A DNA stretch of 64,000 nt, from the NCBI RefSeq assembly GCF_040267705.1, contig NZ_CP158374.1, positions 3,286,001 to 3,350,000 on the forward strand, read 5' to 3'. This document shows, piece after piece, positions 43,933 through 52,478 of this stretch. A model generated the notes under the pieces. It saw only the letters and a program-made list of their open reading frames with translations. It searched no databases and was not told where the DNA came from. The DNA is from Agromyces sp. G08B096. Its GTDB lineage: Bacteria > Actinomycetota > Actinomycetes > Actinomycetales > Microbacteriaceae. Every line of letters starts with the position of its first letter. The stretch's first letter is position 1. The position numbers were made by a program, and so were the translations under genes.

Positions 43933-45228
43933 ATGACCCAGCTCGGGGACTCCCCCGCCCCAACCGGGCCGGCGCCGCTCGACGATGCCCGCCTCCACCA
44001 GTCCGCCCGCCTCATCGACCATCTCATCGACCACGGCCCGTCGACGCGAACAGAGCTCGCCACCGCCACCGGGCTCGGCCGGACGGCCGTCGCGAACCTC
44101 AGCGCGCGACTCGCCGAAGCCGGGATCCTCACCGAGGACGGCGCCGCGTCGCCCGGCGCTCGTCCGGCCCCGGTGGCGCTGACCGCCGCGCGCCACGTGC
44201 TCGTCACCGTCGCGATCGATCCCGACGAGGTCGTCGCCACGCTCGCCGCCCTCGACGGCGCCGAGCGCGCGCGGTTCGCCGAACCGCACACCGCGGCAGA
44301 CGGGGCGGCCGTGCTCCTCGACCTGCTGGCGACCGTCCTGAGCCGTGCCCTCGCCGCCGCGGAGCGTGCGGACACGCCGGTCGCCGACGTCACGGTGCTC
44401 GTCGACGGCGCGGTCGCCGGTACGCCGCCGGTCGCGGTCGAGGGCACCCGTCTCGGCAGCGAACCGATCGACGTGCTCGCCGAGCTCCGCGCACGACTGC
44501 CGCGCCTCGCCGAGATCGAGTCGCCCCAGGCCGTTTCCGTGCGGCTCCTGCCCACGGCCGTGGCGGCCGCCGAAGCCGAAGCCGGCGCGCTCGCGGCCCG
44601 CGACCTGCTCTATCTCGACGGCGATGCCGGGGTCGCCTCCGCGGTCGTCGCCGACGGCCGCCCGCTGCGCGGCGCCCACGGGCTCGCGGCCTCCCTCGCG
44701 CACCTGCCGATCGTGCCGAGCGGCATCCGCTGCGACTGCGGACAGCGCGGATGCCTCCTCACCGTCGCGGGCCCCGAGCACGTGCTCGACCGTGCCGGGC
44801 TCGCCGAGTTCGACCGGACGCACGGCCGCCGCGCCGCCCTCGCCGAGCTCGTCGCCCGAGTGGACGACGCCGACGACCGGGCGCGCTGGTCGTGGCTCGA
44901 CGCGGCCCTCTGGATCGGCCGGACCCTGCAGGTCGTGGTGCCGACCGTCGATCCGGCCGCGATCGTCGTGGCCGGCTACTGGGCGCGGCTCCTGCCCGAC
45001 CTCGACACGGCGTTCCGCGAGAACCGGCCGACGATCGCGGGCGGGGCGATCGGGTCGATCCCCCCGATCGTCGCGGCGACGGCGGGACCCGACGCCGCAC
45101 TCGCCGGCGCCAGGCGACAGGCGCGCGACCTCCTCGTCGCCGAGCCCGGGCGGCTCGCCCGGCTCGCGCGGCTCCCGCCGGCCCCGGATGCCTCGCCGAG
45201 GCGGGACGTGGTGGGATCCGGGGGCTGA
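43933..45228 (+). CDS. ROK-family transcriptional regulator, probably not a kinase
   Basis: The 431-residue protein has an N-terminal winged helix (HQSARLIDHLIDHGPSTRTELATATGLGRTAVANLSARLAEAGILTED) and a ROK sugar-kinase-like domain. The zinc-site motif is present as CDCGQRGCL near residue 262, but the following conserved glutamate is replaced by leucine and the phosphate-binding DxGGT loop at the domain start is not recognisable. It is therefore probably a sugar-sensing repressor of the NagC/XylR type. Its targets may include the neighbouring GH3 gene, though no operator is seen. ATG at 43933; the C-terminal tail is disordered. Confidence 0.85.
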   Translation: MTQLGDSPAPTGPAPLDDARLHQSARLIDHLIDHGPSTRTELATATGLGRTAVANLSARLAEAGILTEDGAASPGARPAPVALTAARHVLVTVAIDPDEVVATLAALDGAERARFAEPHTAADGAAVLLDLLATVLSRALAAAERADTPVADVTVLVDGAVAGTPPVAVEGTRLGSEPIDVLAELRARLPRLAEIESPQAVSVRLLPTAVAAAEAEAGALAARDLLYLDGDAGVASAVVADGRPLRGAHGLAASLAHLPIVPSGIRCDCGQRGCLLTVAGPEHVLDRAGLAEFDRTHGRRAALAELVARVDDADDRARWSWLDAALWIGRTLQVVVPTVDPAAIVVAGYWARLLPDLDTAFRENRPTIAGGAIGSIPPIVAATAGPDAALAGARRQARDLLVAEPGRLARLARLPPAPDASPRRDVVGSGG

Positions 45229-45269
45229 CCCACGTGCCCGCCCGGCGGGGCGCCGGTAGCGTCGAAGAC

Positions 45270-46007
45270 ATGACCTCCACCACGCGGCGCCTCGCCGCCG
45301 CCGCCGTGTCCGTCGCGTTCCTCGCCGGGCTGAGCGGGTGCGCGTTCTTCGCACCCGAGCACCGGGTCTCCGACGGCGCGACCGTCGACGAACGCGTCGA
45401 CGGCATCCGCATCGACGCACCCCAGGGCAGCGTGACGATCCGAGGCGGCGCCGATGCGACGGCGATCACGATCGAGCGCACCGTCCGCTACCGGGGCACG
45501 GAACGCGAGATCCCCGCGTCGCACGAGGTGCTCGGCGGTGAGCTCGTCCTCGGCGGCTGCGGCCGCCACTGCACCGTCGAGTACGTCGTCGACGTGCCCG
45601 CCGGTCTCGACGTCGAGGGGCGCACCTCCAACGGCTCGATCGAGCTCTCGGCCGTCGGCGACGTCGACGTCGAGACCGACAACGGCCGCATCGAGCTCGA
45701 CGGGGTGGCGGGGTCGGTCGCGGCGCAGACGAGCAACGGACGCGTGATCGGCCGTGCCCTCGCGGGCGGCCCGATCGAGGTCGCGACGTCGAACGGCGGC
45801 GTCCAGCTCGAGCTGGAGACCGCGCAGGACGTGCGCGCGACCACCTCGAACGGCGCCATCGACCTCGCCGTGCCGGATGCCTCGTACCGGGTGCGCACCG
45901 ACACCTCAAACGGCGGCATCGACGTCGGCGTGCCCGACGACCCCGACGGCGAGTTCACGCTCGACCTCCGCACGTCGAACGGGTCGATCACGGTCACGAC
46001 GACGTAG
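45270..46007 (+). CDS. DUF4097-type lipoprotein with TSNG beta-helix repeats
   Basis: The 245-residue protein has a signal peptide with lipobox FLAGLSGC near residue 25. The mature part is a repetitive beta-rich domain of the adhesin-like DUF4097/DUF4098 group: seven units with a T(S/D)NG turn followed by short beta strands (TSNGSIEL, TDNGRIEL, TSNGRVIG, TSNGGVQL, TSNGAIDL, TSNGGIDV, TSNGSITV), spaced about 20 residues. It is likely a membrane-anchored extracellular beta-helix or solenoid. Function is unknown. A CGGCGRHC pair of cysteines precedes the repeats. ATG at 45270, 41 bases after the ROK gene. Confidence 0.85.
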   Translation: MTSTTRRLAAAAVSVAFLAGLSGCAFFAPEHRVSDGATVDERVDGIRIDAPQGSVTIRGGADATAITIERTVRYRGTEREIPASHEVLGGELVLGGCGRHCTVEYVVDVPAGLDVEGRTSNGSIELSAVGDVDVETDNGRIELDGVAGSVAAQTSNGRVIGRALAGGPIEVATSNGGVQLELETAQDVRATTSNGAIDLAVPDASYRVRTDTSNGGIDVGVPDDPDGEFTLDLRTSNGSITVTTT

Positions 46008-46034
46008 CGGCCCGCCCGGCGCCGCGGCGCCCCC

Positions 46035-46787
46035 CTACTTCGTGCGACGCCCGAACCGCGCGCGCAGGCCCCACGCCGTGACGTTCGCCATCGCCTCGAG
46101 CACGATGCCGAGGCTCATCTTCGACCGACCGTGCTCGCGTTCGACGAACGTCACCGGCACCTCCGCGACGCCGAGCCCGGCCTCGTGCGCGTGCCACAGC
46201 ATGTCCACCTGGAAGCCGTAGCCCCGCGTGTGGACGTCGGCGAGGGGCATCCGTCGCAGTGCGTCGGCCCGGAAGGCGCGGTAACCGGCCGTCGTGTCGC
46301 GCGTCGGCAGCCGGAGCACGCGGCGCACGTAGGCGCTGCCGCCGCGGGAGAGCCACTCGCGGTGCTTCGGCCAGTTCTCGATGCGCCCGCCGGCCACCCA
46401 GCGCGAGCCGATGACCAGGTCGACGGGGCGTCCCCCGTCGGTCGCCCGGACGAACGCGTCGAGGAGGACGGGCAGCTCCTCGGGCCGGTGCGACCCGTCG
46501 GCGTCCATCTGCACGATGGGGTCGTAGCCGCGGGCGAGCGCCCAGTCGAAGGCCTCGAGGTACGCCGCCCCGAGTCCCTCCTTGCCCGCACGGTGCAGCA
46601 CCCGCACCGAGGCATCCGTCGCCGCGAGCCGGTCGGCGAGCTCACCCGTGCCGTCGGGCGAGGCGTCGTCGACGACGAGGACGTCGACCCCTGGCGTCGC
46701 GGCGCGCACGCGGCCGATGATCGCGGCGAGGTTCTCGCGCTCGTTGAACGTGGGAATCACCACGAGGGGACGGGGCATCCCGTGCAT
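46035..46787 (-). CDS. polyprenol monophosphomannose synthase (GT2)
   Basis: The 250-residue glycosyltransferase moves mannose from GDP-mannose to polyprenyl phosphate for cell-envelope mannosylation. GT2 landmarks: VVIPTFNERENLAAII near the start, VLVVDDASPDGTGELAD near 35, IVQMDADGSHRPEELP near 90 (DXD-like metal site), LVIGSRWVAGG near 125 and TAGYRAFRADALRRM near 165. There is no membrane segment, as in actinobacterial Ppm1 catalytic subunits that pair with a separate Lnt-like protein. The start may be ATG 46787 or 46778; neither has a strong ribosome-binding site. Confidence 0.9.
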   Translation of the reverse strand: MHGMPRPLVVIPTFNERENLAAIIGRVRAATPGVDVLVVDDASPDGTGELADRLAATDASVRVLHRAGKEGLGAAYLEAFDWALARGYDPIVQMDADGSHRPEELPVLLDAFVRATDGGRPVDLVIGSRWVAGGRIENWPKHREWLSRGGSAYVRRVLRLPTRDTTAGYRAFRADALRRMPLADVHTRGYGFQVDMLWHAHEAGLGVAEVPVTFVEREHGRSKMSLGIVLEAMANVTAWGLRARFGRRTK

Positions 46788-46822
46788 CGTATCGGGATCG
46801 ACGCGGATGGCCCTCGTCGAGC

Positions 46823-46880
46823 GTTTCCGCCCTGACGCAGTGTTTCCGCCCGAGCGGACGCAGTCGGCGCGAACGGAAAC
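46823..46880. repeat. GTTTCCG repeats and inverted copy upstream of the mannosyltransferase gene
   Basis: GTTTCCG occurs at 46823-46829 and 46842-46848, and its inverse CGGAAAC at 46874-46880, all in the 117-base gap between two minus-strand genes. The first two copies sit in a larger imperfect direct repeat. Possible regulatory site; no factor assigned. Confidence 0.5.
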
Positions 46881-46904
46881 CGTCGGCGCCGAGTGGGCGT
46901 GGCG

Positions 46905-48443
46905 CTAGCGCACCCCCGCCATCAGCTTCAGCACCCCGCGGCTGCCCACGGCGAGCGCGATGCCGAGCACGATCGCGATGCCGCCGAGGAGGCCGAAGTA
47001 GCCCACCTCGGTCTCGGGCGAGTAGAGCTCGGCGAGCCGGCCCGAGATCGCGGTGCCGAGCGCGACCGACAGGAAGAACAGCGCCACCATCTGGGTGTGG
47101 AAGCGTGCGGGCGCGAGCTTCGTCGCCACCGAGAGCCCGACCGGCGAGAGCAGCAGCTCGGCGACCGTGAACACGAGCAGGATGCCGACGATCGCGAGCA
47201 GCGGCGTGGAGTTCGGTCCGCCGCCCGCGAACGGGATGAACAGGAGGAACGCCACGCCCATGATCGCCGTGCCGAGCGCGAACTTGATCGGCGTCGACGG
47301 CTGCCGGTCGCCGAGCTTGGTCCAGATCGCTGCGAACACGCCCGACAGCACGATGATGAAGATCGGGTTGATCGACTGCACCCACGACACCGGCATCTCC
47401 CAGCCGAAGAGGTCGCGGTTCAGCTGCTTGTCGGAGTAGATCGTGAGCACCGTGAACTGCTGCTGGTACAGCGACCAGAACGCGACGCTCGCGATGAACA
47501 GCGGGATGAACCCGTAGACCCGGCTGCGCTCGACTGCCGTGATGCCGCGGCTCGCGAGGATCACCGCGAAGTACGCGATCGCGGCCGCGATGGTCGCGCC
47601 GATCACCCAGCTCACCAGGTTGGTCGCGTTCACGAGGCCGGTGAGCACGAGCACGAGGATGACGACGACGGATGCCGCGCCGATCGCGATCACCAGCCCA
47701 CGCCGGTTCGCGGGCAGCGGGTTCGGGACGGCGGATGCCTCGGCCGGCAGGCTCTTGCGGCCGAACGCGTACTGCGTGAGGCCGATCGCCATGCCGACCG
47801 CGGCGAGCCCGAAGCCCCAGTGGAAGCCGAGCGTCGTCTGCAGCAGGCCGGTGAGCAGCGGACCGAGGAAGGCGCCGAGGTTGATGCCGAGGTAGAACAG
47901 CGAGAAGCCGGCGTCGCGCCGAGGATCGTGCTCGTCGTAGAGGGTGCCGACGACGCTCGTGGCGTTCGCCTTCAGCCCGCCCGAGCCGAACGCCACGAGG
48001 ATGAGGCCGATGCCGACGCCCCAGAACCCGGGGATGAGCGCCAGCGCGATATGGCCCGCCATGATGACGATCGCCGAGATGAACAGCACCCGCTCGCTGC
48101 CGAGCAGGCGGTCGGCGATCCACGCCCCGAGGATCGTGGAGAGGTACACCCCGCCGCCGTACGCGCCGACGATCCCGGCCGCGCTGACCTCGTCCATGCC
48201 GAGGCCGCCGTCGGTCGCCGAGTAGTACAGGTAGATGAGCAGGATCCCCTGCATGCCGTAGAAGCTGAAGCGCTCCCACATCTCGACGCCGAAGATGTGC
48301 ACCAGCGCCCGCGGCTGCCCGAAGAATCCGCGGTCGCCACGCGTGTCGCGGTCGGCGACGGATGTCGCGGCCGGGTCGGGCGGGCCGGCGTCGGCGCGCC
48401 CGGGCTCCATCGTCTCGTCCTGCTCCCCCATGGGGGTCACCAT
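46905..48443 (-). CDS. POT/PTR-family proton-coupled peptide transporter
   Basis: The 512-residue membrane protein has the PTR2 signatures: VEMWERFSFYGMQGILLIYLYY near residue 50 (ExxER motif region), GAYGGGVYLSTILGAWIADRLLG near 95 and FSLFYLGINLGAFLGPLLTG near 160. There are about 14 hydrophobic segments. It imports di- and tripeptides with protons. The start at ATG 48443 is the longest supported; an internal ATG at 48431 is possible. It lies beyond the terminator of the LLM operon, so it has its own promoter. Confidence 0.93.
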   Translation of the reverse strand: MVTPMGEQDETMEPGRADAGPPDPAATSVADRDTRGDRGFFGQPRALVHIFGVEMWERFSFYGMQGILLIYLYYSATDGGLGMDEVSAAGIVGAYGGGVYLSTILGAWIADRLLGSERVLFISAIVIMAGHIALALIPGFWGVGIGLILVAFGSGGLKANATSVVGTLYDEHDPRRDAGFSLFYLGINLGAFLGPLLTGLLQTTLGFHWGFGLAAVGMAIGLTQYAFGRKSLPAEASAVPNPLPANRRGLVIAIGAASVVVILVLVLTGLVNATNLVSWVIGATIAAAIAYFAVILASRGITAVERSRVYGFIPLFIASVAFWSLYQQQFTVLTIYSDKQLNRDLFGWEMPVSWVQSINPIFIIVLSGVFAAIWTKLGDRQPSTPIKFALGTAIMGVAFLLFIPFAGGGPNSTPLLAIVGILLVFTVAELLLSPVGLSVATKLAPARFHTQMVALFFLSVALGTAISGRLAELYSPETEVGYFGLLGGIAIVLGIALAVGSRGVLKLMAGVR

Positions 48444-48483
48444 ACTCTCGCCGGCCAGCGCCGGCGCTCGGAGCCGTGGCGTC

Positions 48484-48523
48484 GGCTGAGGGTGCCGCAG
48501 GTCATCCCGCGGCACCCTCAGCC
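48484..48523 (-). terminator. strong terminator of the amidohydrolase-permease-LLM operon
   Basis: GGCTGAGGGTGCCGC and GCGGCACCCTCAGCC form a perfect 15-bp stem around a 10-base loop, 5 bases past the LLM stop on the minus strand. It is the longest perfect stem I found in the window. Confidence 0.85.
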
Positions 48524-48528
48524 CCGGC

Positions 48529-49332
48529 TCACGCGTTCTTCGCGTCGCGCCAGGCGAGCCAGGTGCGCACCTGGTCGAGGTCGTAATCGGGACCCGAGAG
48601 CCCGAGGGTGAACAGGCGCACGCCGGCGTCGTACAGCGCGTCGGCGTGCTCGTAGTCGGCGGCGCCGCGGCTGAGCTCGTTCGACACGACGATCTGCGAC
48701 ACGTCGCGGCCGACCTCCTCGCCCCAGCGGGCGAGGACGTCGACCTTCCGCGGAAGCTCGTCGGGGGCGACGAACGAGTGCCAGATGTCGGCGTGCTCGG
48801 CGACGATGCGCAGCGTCTTCTGCTCGCCCTTGCCGCCGATCATGATCGGGATGTCGCGGGTCGGCGCCGGGTTCAGCTTCGCCCAGCGCTCGCGCACGCG
48901 CGGCAGCGCGCCGGCGAGCTCGTTCAGCCGCGACCCGACCGTGCCGAACTCGTAGCCGTACTCGTCGTAGTCGCGCTCGAACCAGCCCGAGCCCGTGCCG
49001 AAGATGAACCGTCCCGTGCCCGTGCCCTTCGCACTGATGTGGTCGAGCGTGCGGGCCATGTCGGCCTGCAGGTCGGCGTTGCGGTACGAGTTGCAGTTCA
49101 CGAGCGAGCCGAACTCGATGCGCTCCGTCTGCTCGGCCCACGCGCCGAGCATCGTCCACGCCTCGAAGTGCTTGCCTTCGGGGTCGCCGCTCAGGGGGAA
49201 GAAGTGATCCCAGTTGAACGCGATGTCGACACCGAGCTCCTCGAGGCGGAGCACGAAATCGCGGATGGCGGAGTAGTCGGCGTGCTGCGGCTGCACCTGG
49301 ATACCGAGCCGCACGGGGATGTCGAGACGCAT
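48529..49332 (-). CDS. LLM-class F420-dependent oxidoreductase
   Basis: The 267-residue flavoenzyme-fold protein has VRLGIQVQPQHADYSAIRDFVLRLEELGVDIAFNWDHFFP at the start, RFIFGTGSGWFERDYDEYGYEFG near 110 and DIPIMIGGKGEQKTLRIVAEHADIWHSF near 160. This actinobacterial subgroup uses F420. It lies 9 bases after the amino-acid permease gene, so it is the third gene of the amidohydrolase operon; its substrate may be the imported or hydrolysed compound. ATG at 49332. Confidence 0.9.
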   Translation of the reverse strand: MRLDIPVRLGIQVQPQHADYSAIRDFVLRLEELGVDIAFNWDHFFPLSGDPEGKHFEAWTMLGAWAEQTERIEFGSLVNCNSYRNADLQADMARTLDHISAKGTGTGRFIFGTGSGWFERDYDEYGYEFGTVGSRLNELAGALPRVRERWAKLNPAPTRDIPIMIGGKGEQKTLRIVAEHADIWHSFVAPDELPRKVDVLARWGEEVGRDVSQIVVSNELSRGAADYEHADALYDAGVRLFTLGLSGPDYDLDQVRTWLAWRDAKNA

Positions 49333-49341
49333 TTCGCCAGC

Positions 49342-50706
49342 CTACGACTCCTTCAGGTCGAGCATGGGCGTCGGCCGCCGGAAGCCGCGCGTCACGATGG
49401 CGAGCAGCACGATACCGACGGCGAGCCAGGACAGTCCGACGATGAACGTCTCGGCCGAGAGGCTCGTCCACAGCCACACCGTCAGCCCGAACCCGATGAG
49501 CGGGAGCACGAGATTGCGGACCACGGCCGCACCCGCACGCTCCCGTCGATCGACGAAGAAGTGCTTGATGACCGACAGGTTCACGACCGCGAAGGCGACG
49601 AGCGCGCCGAAGCTGATCATGCCCGAGAGCAGGGCGAGGTCGAACCAGATCGCGAGCAGCGAGATCGCCGACACGCAGAGGATGGCCACGACCGGCGTCT
49701 GGAACCGGGCCGACAGCCGGCCGAAGACGCGCTTCGGCAGCACGCCGTCGCGTCCCATGGCGTAGATGATGCGCGAGACGGATGCCTGCGACGACAGCGC
49801 CGACCCGGCGGCACCGGCGACGTAGGCCGCGGTGAAGAAGACCGCGAGGAACTCCCCGCCGGCGGCGAGCATCACGTCGCGTGCGGCGGAGTCGACGTCG
49901 GCGAACTCGTTCGACGGGAACACGAGCTGCGCGAGGAACGACAGGCCGATGAAGATCACGCCCGCCGCGATGGTGGTGATCATGATGGCTCGCGGCACCG
50001 ACCTCGTGGCATCCTTCGCCTCTTCGGCCAGGGTCGATACCGCGTCGAAGCCGAGGAAGGACAGGCACAGCACGGCCGCACCGGCGAAGAGCACGCCGAC
50101 CCCCTCGACCGAGCCGTCGCCGACGAACGGGGCGAGCGGGTCGACCTCGCGGCCGGCGAGCGAGGCGGAGCCGAACACCACGAAGGCAAGGATGAAGACC
50201 GTCTGGACGGCGATGATGACGAAGTTCGCGCGTGCGACCGACACGATGCCCACGACGTTGAGGATCGTCACGACGGCGATCGAGCCGAGGATGAACACCC
50301 AGGCGGGTACGCCTGGGAACGCGGCCTCGAGGTAGATGCCGATGACGAGGTAGTTGATCATCGGCAGGAACAGGTAGTCGAGCATGAGCGACCACCCGGC
50401 GAGGAATCCGATCGCCCCGCCGAAGGTGCGCTGGGTGTACACGTACGCCGAGCCCGCGTACGGGTAGGCCGCCGACATGCGCGCGTACGAACGGGCGGTG
50501 AAGAGCATCGCGACGAGCGTGATGACGTAGGCGAGGGGCACCCGTCCGCCGGTCATCTCGGTGACGATGCCGTACGTCGTGAACACGGTGAGCGGCACCA
50601 TGTAGACGAGTCCGAACAGGACGAGGGCTGGCACGCCCAGCACTCGCTTCAGGGTGGGGGCGGAGGGGACGTCGCTGGCCCGCTCGGGGGTGGTGGCCTG
50701 GGACAT
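49342..50706 (-). CDS. APC-superfamily amino-acid/amine permease
   Basis: The 454-residue membrane protein has about 12 spans. It shows LKRVLGVPALVLFGLVYMVPLTVFTTYGIV at the start, SAAYPYAGSAYVYTQRTFGGAIGFLAGW near 85, LSFLGFDAVSTLAEEAKDATRSVPRAI near 215 and RIIYAMGRDGVLPKRVFGRLSARFQTPV near 310. The pattern is close to putrescine- and amine-importing APC members (PuuP-like), but specificity is unproven. ATG at 50706 has GAAAGG upstream, 11 bases after the amidohydrolase stop. It probably brings in the substrate of that enzyme. Confidence 0.9.
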   Translation of the reverse strand: MSQATTPERASDVPSAPTLKRVLGVPALVLFGLVYMVPLTVFTTYGIVTEMTGGRVPLAYVITLVAMLFTARSYARMSAAYPYAGSAYVYTQRTFGGAIGFLAGWSLMLDYLFLPMINYLVIGIYLEAAFPGVPAWVFILGSIAVVTILNVVGIVSVARANFVIIAVQTVFILAFVVFGSASLAGREVDPLAPFVGDGSVEGVGVLFAGAAVLCLSFLGFDAVSTLAEEAKDATRSVPRAIMITTIAAGVIFIGLSFLAQLVFPSNEFADVDSAARDVMLAAGGEFLAVFFTAAYVAGAAGSALSSQASVSRIIYAMGRDGVLPKRVFGRLSARFQTPVVAILCVSAISLLAIWFDLALLSGMISFGALVAFAVVNLSVIKHFFVDRRERAGAAVVRNLVLPLIGFGLTVWLWTSLSAETFIVGLSWLAVGIVLLAIVTRGFRRPTPMLDLKES

Positions 50707-50717
50707 GGGCTGGCCTT

Positions 50718-52376
50718 TCAAGGGGTCGGGAGGCGCTCGCCTCGCGTGTGGGGGATGCCGGCGAGCCATGTCGCTCGCACGGGGGTCGCGGCGAGCTCGC
50801 CGGGGTCGACGGTTCTGGGGTCGGCGGCGAGCCAGACGAGGTCGGCGCTCGCACCGGGCGCGATCTCGCCCCACGGCACTGCGGCGAGGTCGCCGAACGC
50901 CTGATGCGCCACGGCGGACGAGTAGGCGTCGAGCGCGAGCTCGACCGGGAGGATCTCGTCGGGGACCCAGCCGCCCGCGGGGTCTCCCTCGGGCGTGCGC
51001 CGGGTCGCTGCGACCGAGATGCCCTCGAGCGGATCGCCGGAGGAGACCGGCCAGTCCGACCCGAACGCGAGCCGGGCGCCGGAGGCCTCGATGGAGCGCA
51101 GCCGGTACTGCCTCGCCGACCGCTCGTCGCCGAGGCGCGGCACGGTGAGCACGGTCATCAGGGCGTCGAGCTGCGCCCAGAGCGGCTGCATGTTCGGGAT
51201 GACTCCGAGCCGGGCGAACCGGTCGAGGTCGGCGTCGTCGACGAGCTGGGCGTGGGCGATGACCGGGCGCCGGTCGCGCGGCCCGTTGGCGTCGATCGCG
51301 CCTTCGATGGCGTCGAGCGCGAGCCGCACCGCGGCGTCGCCGATCGCGTGCAGGTGGACCTGGAAGCCGGCCGCGTCGACGGCTCGCACGGCGTCGGCGA
51401 GCACCGCGGGCTCCCACACCGTCATCCCGTGCTTGTGCAGGGCCGAGCAGTACGGCTCGAGGAGCGCGCCGGTCTCGTTCTCGATGACGCCGTCGACGAA
51501 GAACTTGACCGTCTGCGCGGTGAGCATCGGCGAACCGAGCTCGTCGACCCGCCGGTGGGCGTCGAGGAAGCCGGGCAGCTGACGGGGGAACCGGCGGGGG
51601 TCGGCGTACAGCGCGAGGTTGGATCGGATGCGCAGGCGATCGGCCTCGGCCGCGGCGAGGTAGGTCTCGACGTCGTCGGGCTCGACCCACGCGTCCTGCA
51701 CCCAGGTGACGCCCCGAGCGAGGTAGTAGTCGGAGGCGGCCTCGAGCGCCTGGAGCCGCTCTTCGAGTGGGCGGGCGGGGGCGATGTCGGTGACCAGTTC
51801 GACGGCCCCCCACTCGCGCAGTGTGCCGAGGGGCGACCCGTCGGCCCGGCGCGGGATCTCGCCGAGCTCGGGCTCGGGGGTGTCCCGGTCGATGCCGGCG
51901 AGCTCGAGGGCGCGGGTGTTGCACCAGACCGTGTGGTAGTCCCAGGCGCGGAGGACGACGGGACGGTCGGCGACGGCCTCGTCGAGCCAGCGCGCGTCGA
52001 ACAGGCCCTCGTCGGCGAGGCTGCCGTCGTAGGAGGCGCCGAGGATCCACTCCCGCTCGGGGTGCGCCTCGGCGTACCGGCGCACCTCGTCGACGATCTC
52101 GGGGATCGAGCTGCACGAGCGCACGTCGGGGCCCGCGGCCTCCAGCCCGCCGAACAGGGGGTGGGCGTGGCCGTCGCCGAACGCCGGCATGAGGAATCCG
52201 CCCTCGAGGTCGACCCGTTCGACGGGGCCGGCCGCCTCAGCCGACGCCGCCTCGGCGAGGCGCTCCGCCTCGTCGTCGAGCGCCACGACGCGGCCGTCGC
52301 GGACGAGCAGGCGATCGGCGGGCGGGCGCGCAGCGCCGAGCCAGACGGTGCCGCCGTGGAAGAGGGTCGTGGTCAC
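50718..52376 (-). CDS. YtcJ-like amidohydrolase (amidohydrolase family 3)
   Basis: The 552-residue metal-dependent hydrolase has MPAFGDGHAHPLFGG near residue 65 (HxH metal site), VKFFVDGVIENETGALLEPY near 275 (lysine/metal region), VHLHAIGDAAVRLALDAI near 320 and LAFGSDWPVSSGDPLEGI near 420 (metal aspartate). Such enzymes deformylate or hydrolyse amides of unknown small molecules. The start is GTG at 52376 with GAAGGA 10 bases upstream. The open frame extends upstream antisense to tetR but is not coding. It leads a three-gene operon with the permease and LLM oxidoreductase. Confidence 0.9.
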   Translation of the reverse strand: MTTTLFHGGTVWLGAARPPADRLLVRDGRVVALDDEAERLAEAASAEAAGPVERVDLEGGFLMPAFGDGHAHPLFGGLEAAGPDVRSCSSIPEIVDEVRRYAEAHPEREWILGASYDGSLADEGLFDARWLDEAVADRPVVLRAWDYHTVWCNTRALELAGIDRDTPEPELGEIPRRADGSPLGTLREWGAVELVTDIAPARPLEERLQALEAASDYYLARGVTWVQDAWVEPDDVETYLAAAEADRLRIRSNLALYADPRRFPRQLPGFLDAHRRVDELGSPMLTAQTVKFFVDGVIENETGALLEPYCSALHKHGMTVWEPAVLADAVRAVDAAGFQVHLHAIGDAAVRLALDAIEGAIDANGPRDRRPVIAHAQLVDDADLDRFARLGVIPNMQPLWAQLDALMTVLTVPRLGDERSARQYRLRSIEASGARLAFGSDWPVSSGDPLEGISVAATRRTPEGDPAGGWVPDEILPVELALDAYSSAVAHQAFGDLAAVPWGEIAPGASADLVWLAADPRTVDPGELAATPVRATWLAGIPHTRGERLPTP

Positions 52377-52399
52377 TGCATCGGGTCCTTCACGTCCAG

Positions 52400-52416
52400 T
52401 ACGAACAGTGTTCGTA
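52400..52416. promoter_or_regulatory. TetR operator TACGAACAGTGTTCGTA
   Basis: A perfect 17-bp palindrome (7-base arms, 3-base centre) in the 102-base divergent gap, 24 bases before the amidohydrolase start and 63 before tetR. It is the probable binding site of the adjacent TetR protein. Confidence 0.88.
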
Positions 52417-52478
52417 TTCGAAGTGAAGGTGACGTTACACTCTCGACTCAGGCGAGGGGAAGACCGAAGGTGGGATCC

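Noticed and set aside
40846-45420. A single 1524-residue open frame on the minus strand that would fuse GH3 with a large upstream protein
   Set aside because: Beyond 43149 the frame is Arg/Gly-rich and antisense to two well-supported plus-strand regulators; the GH3 start has its own ribosome-binding site.
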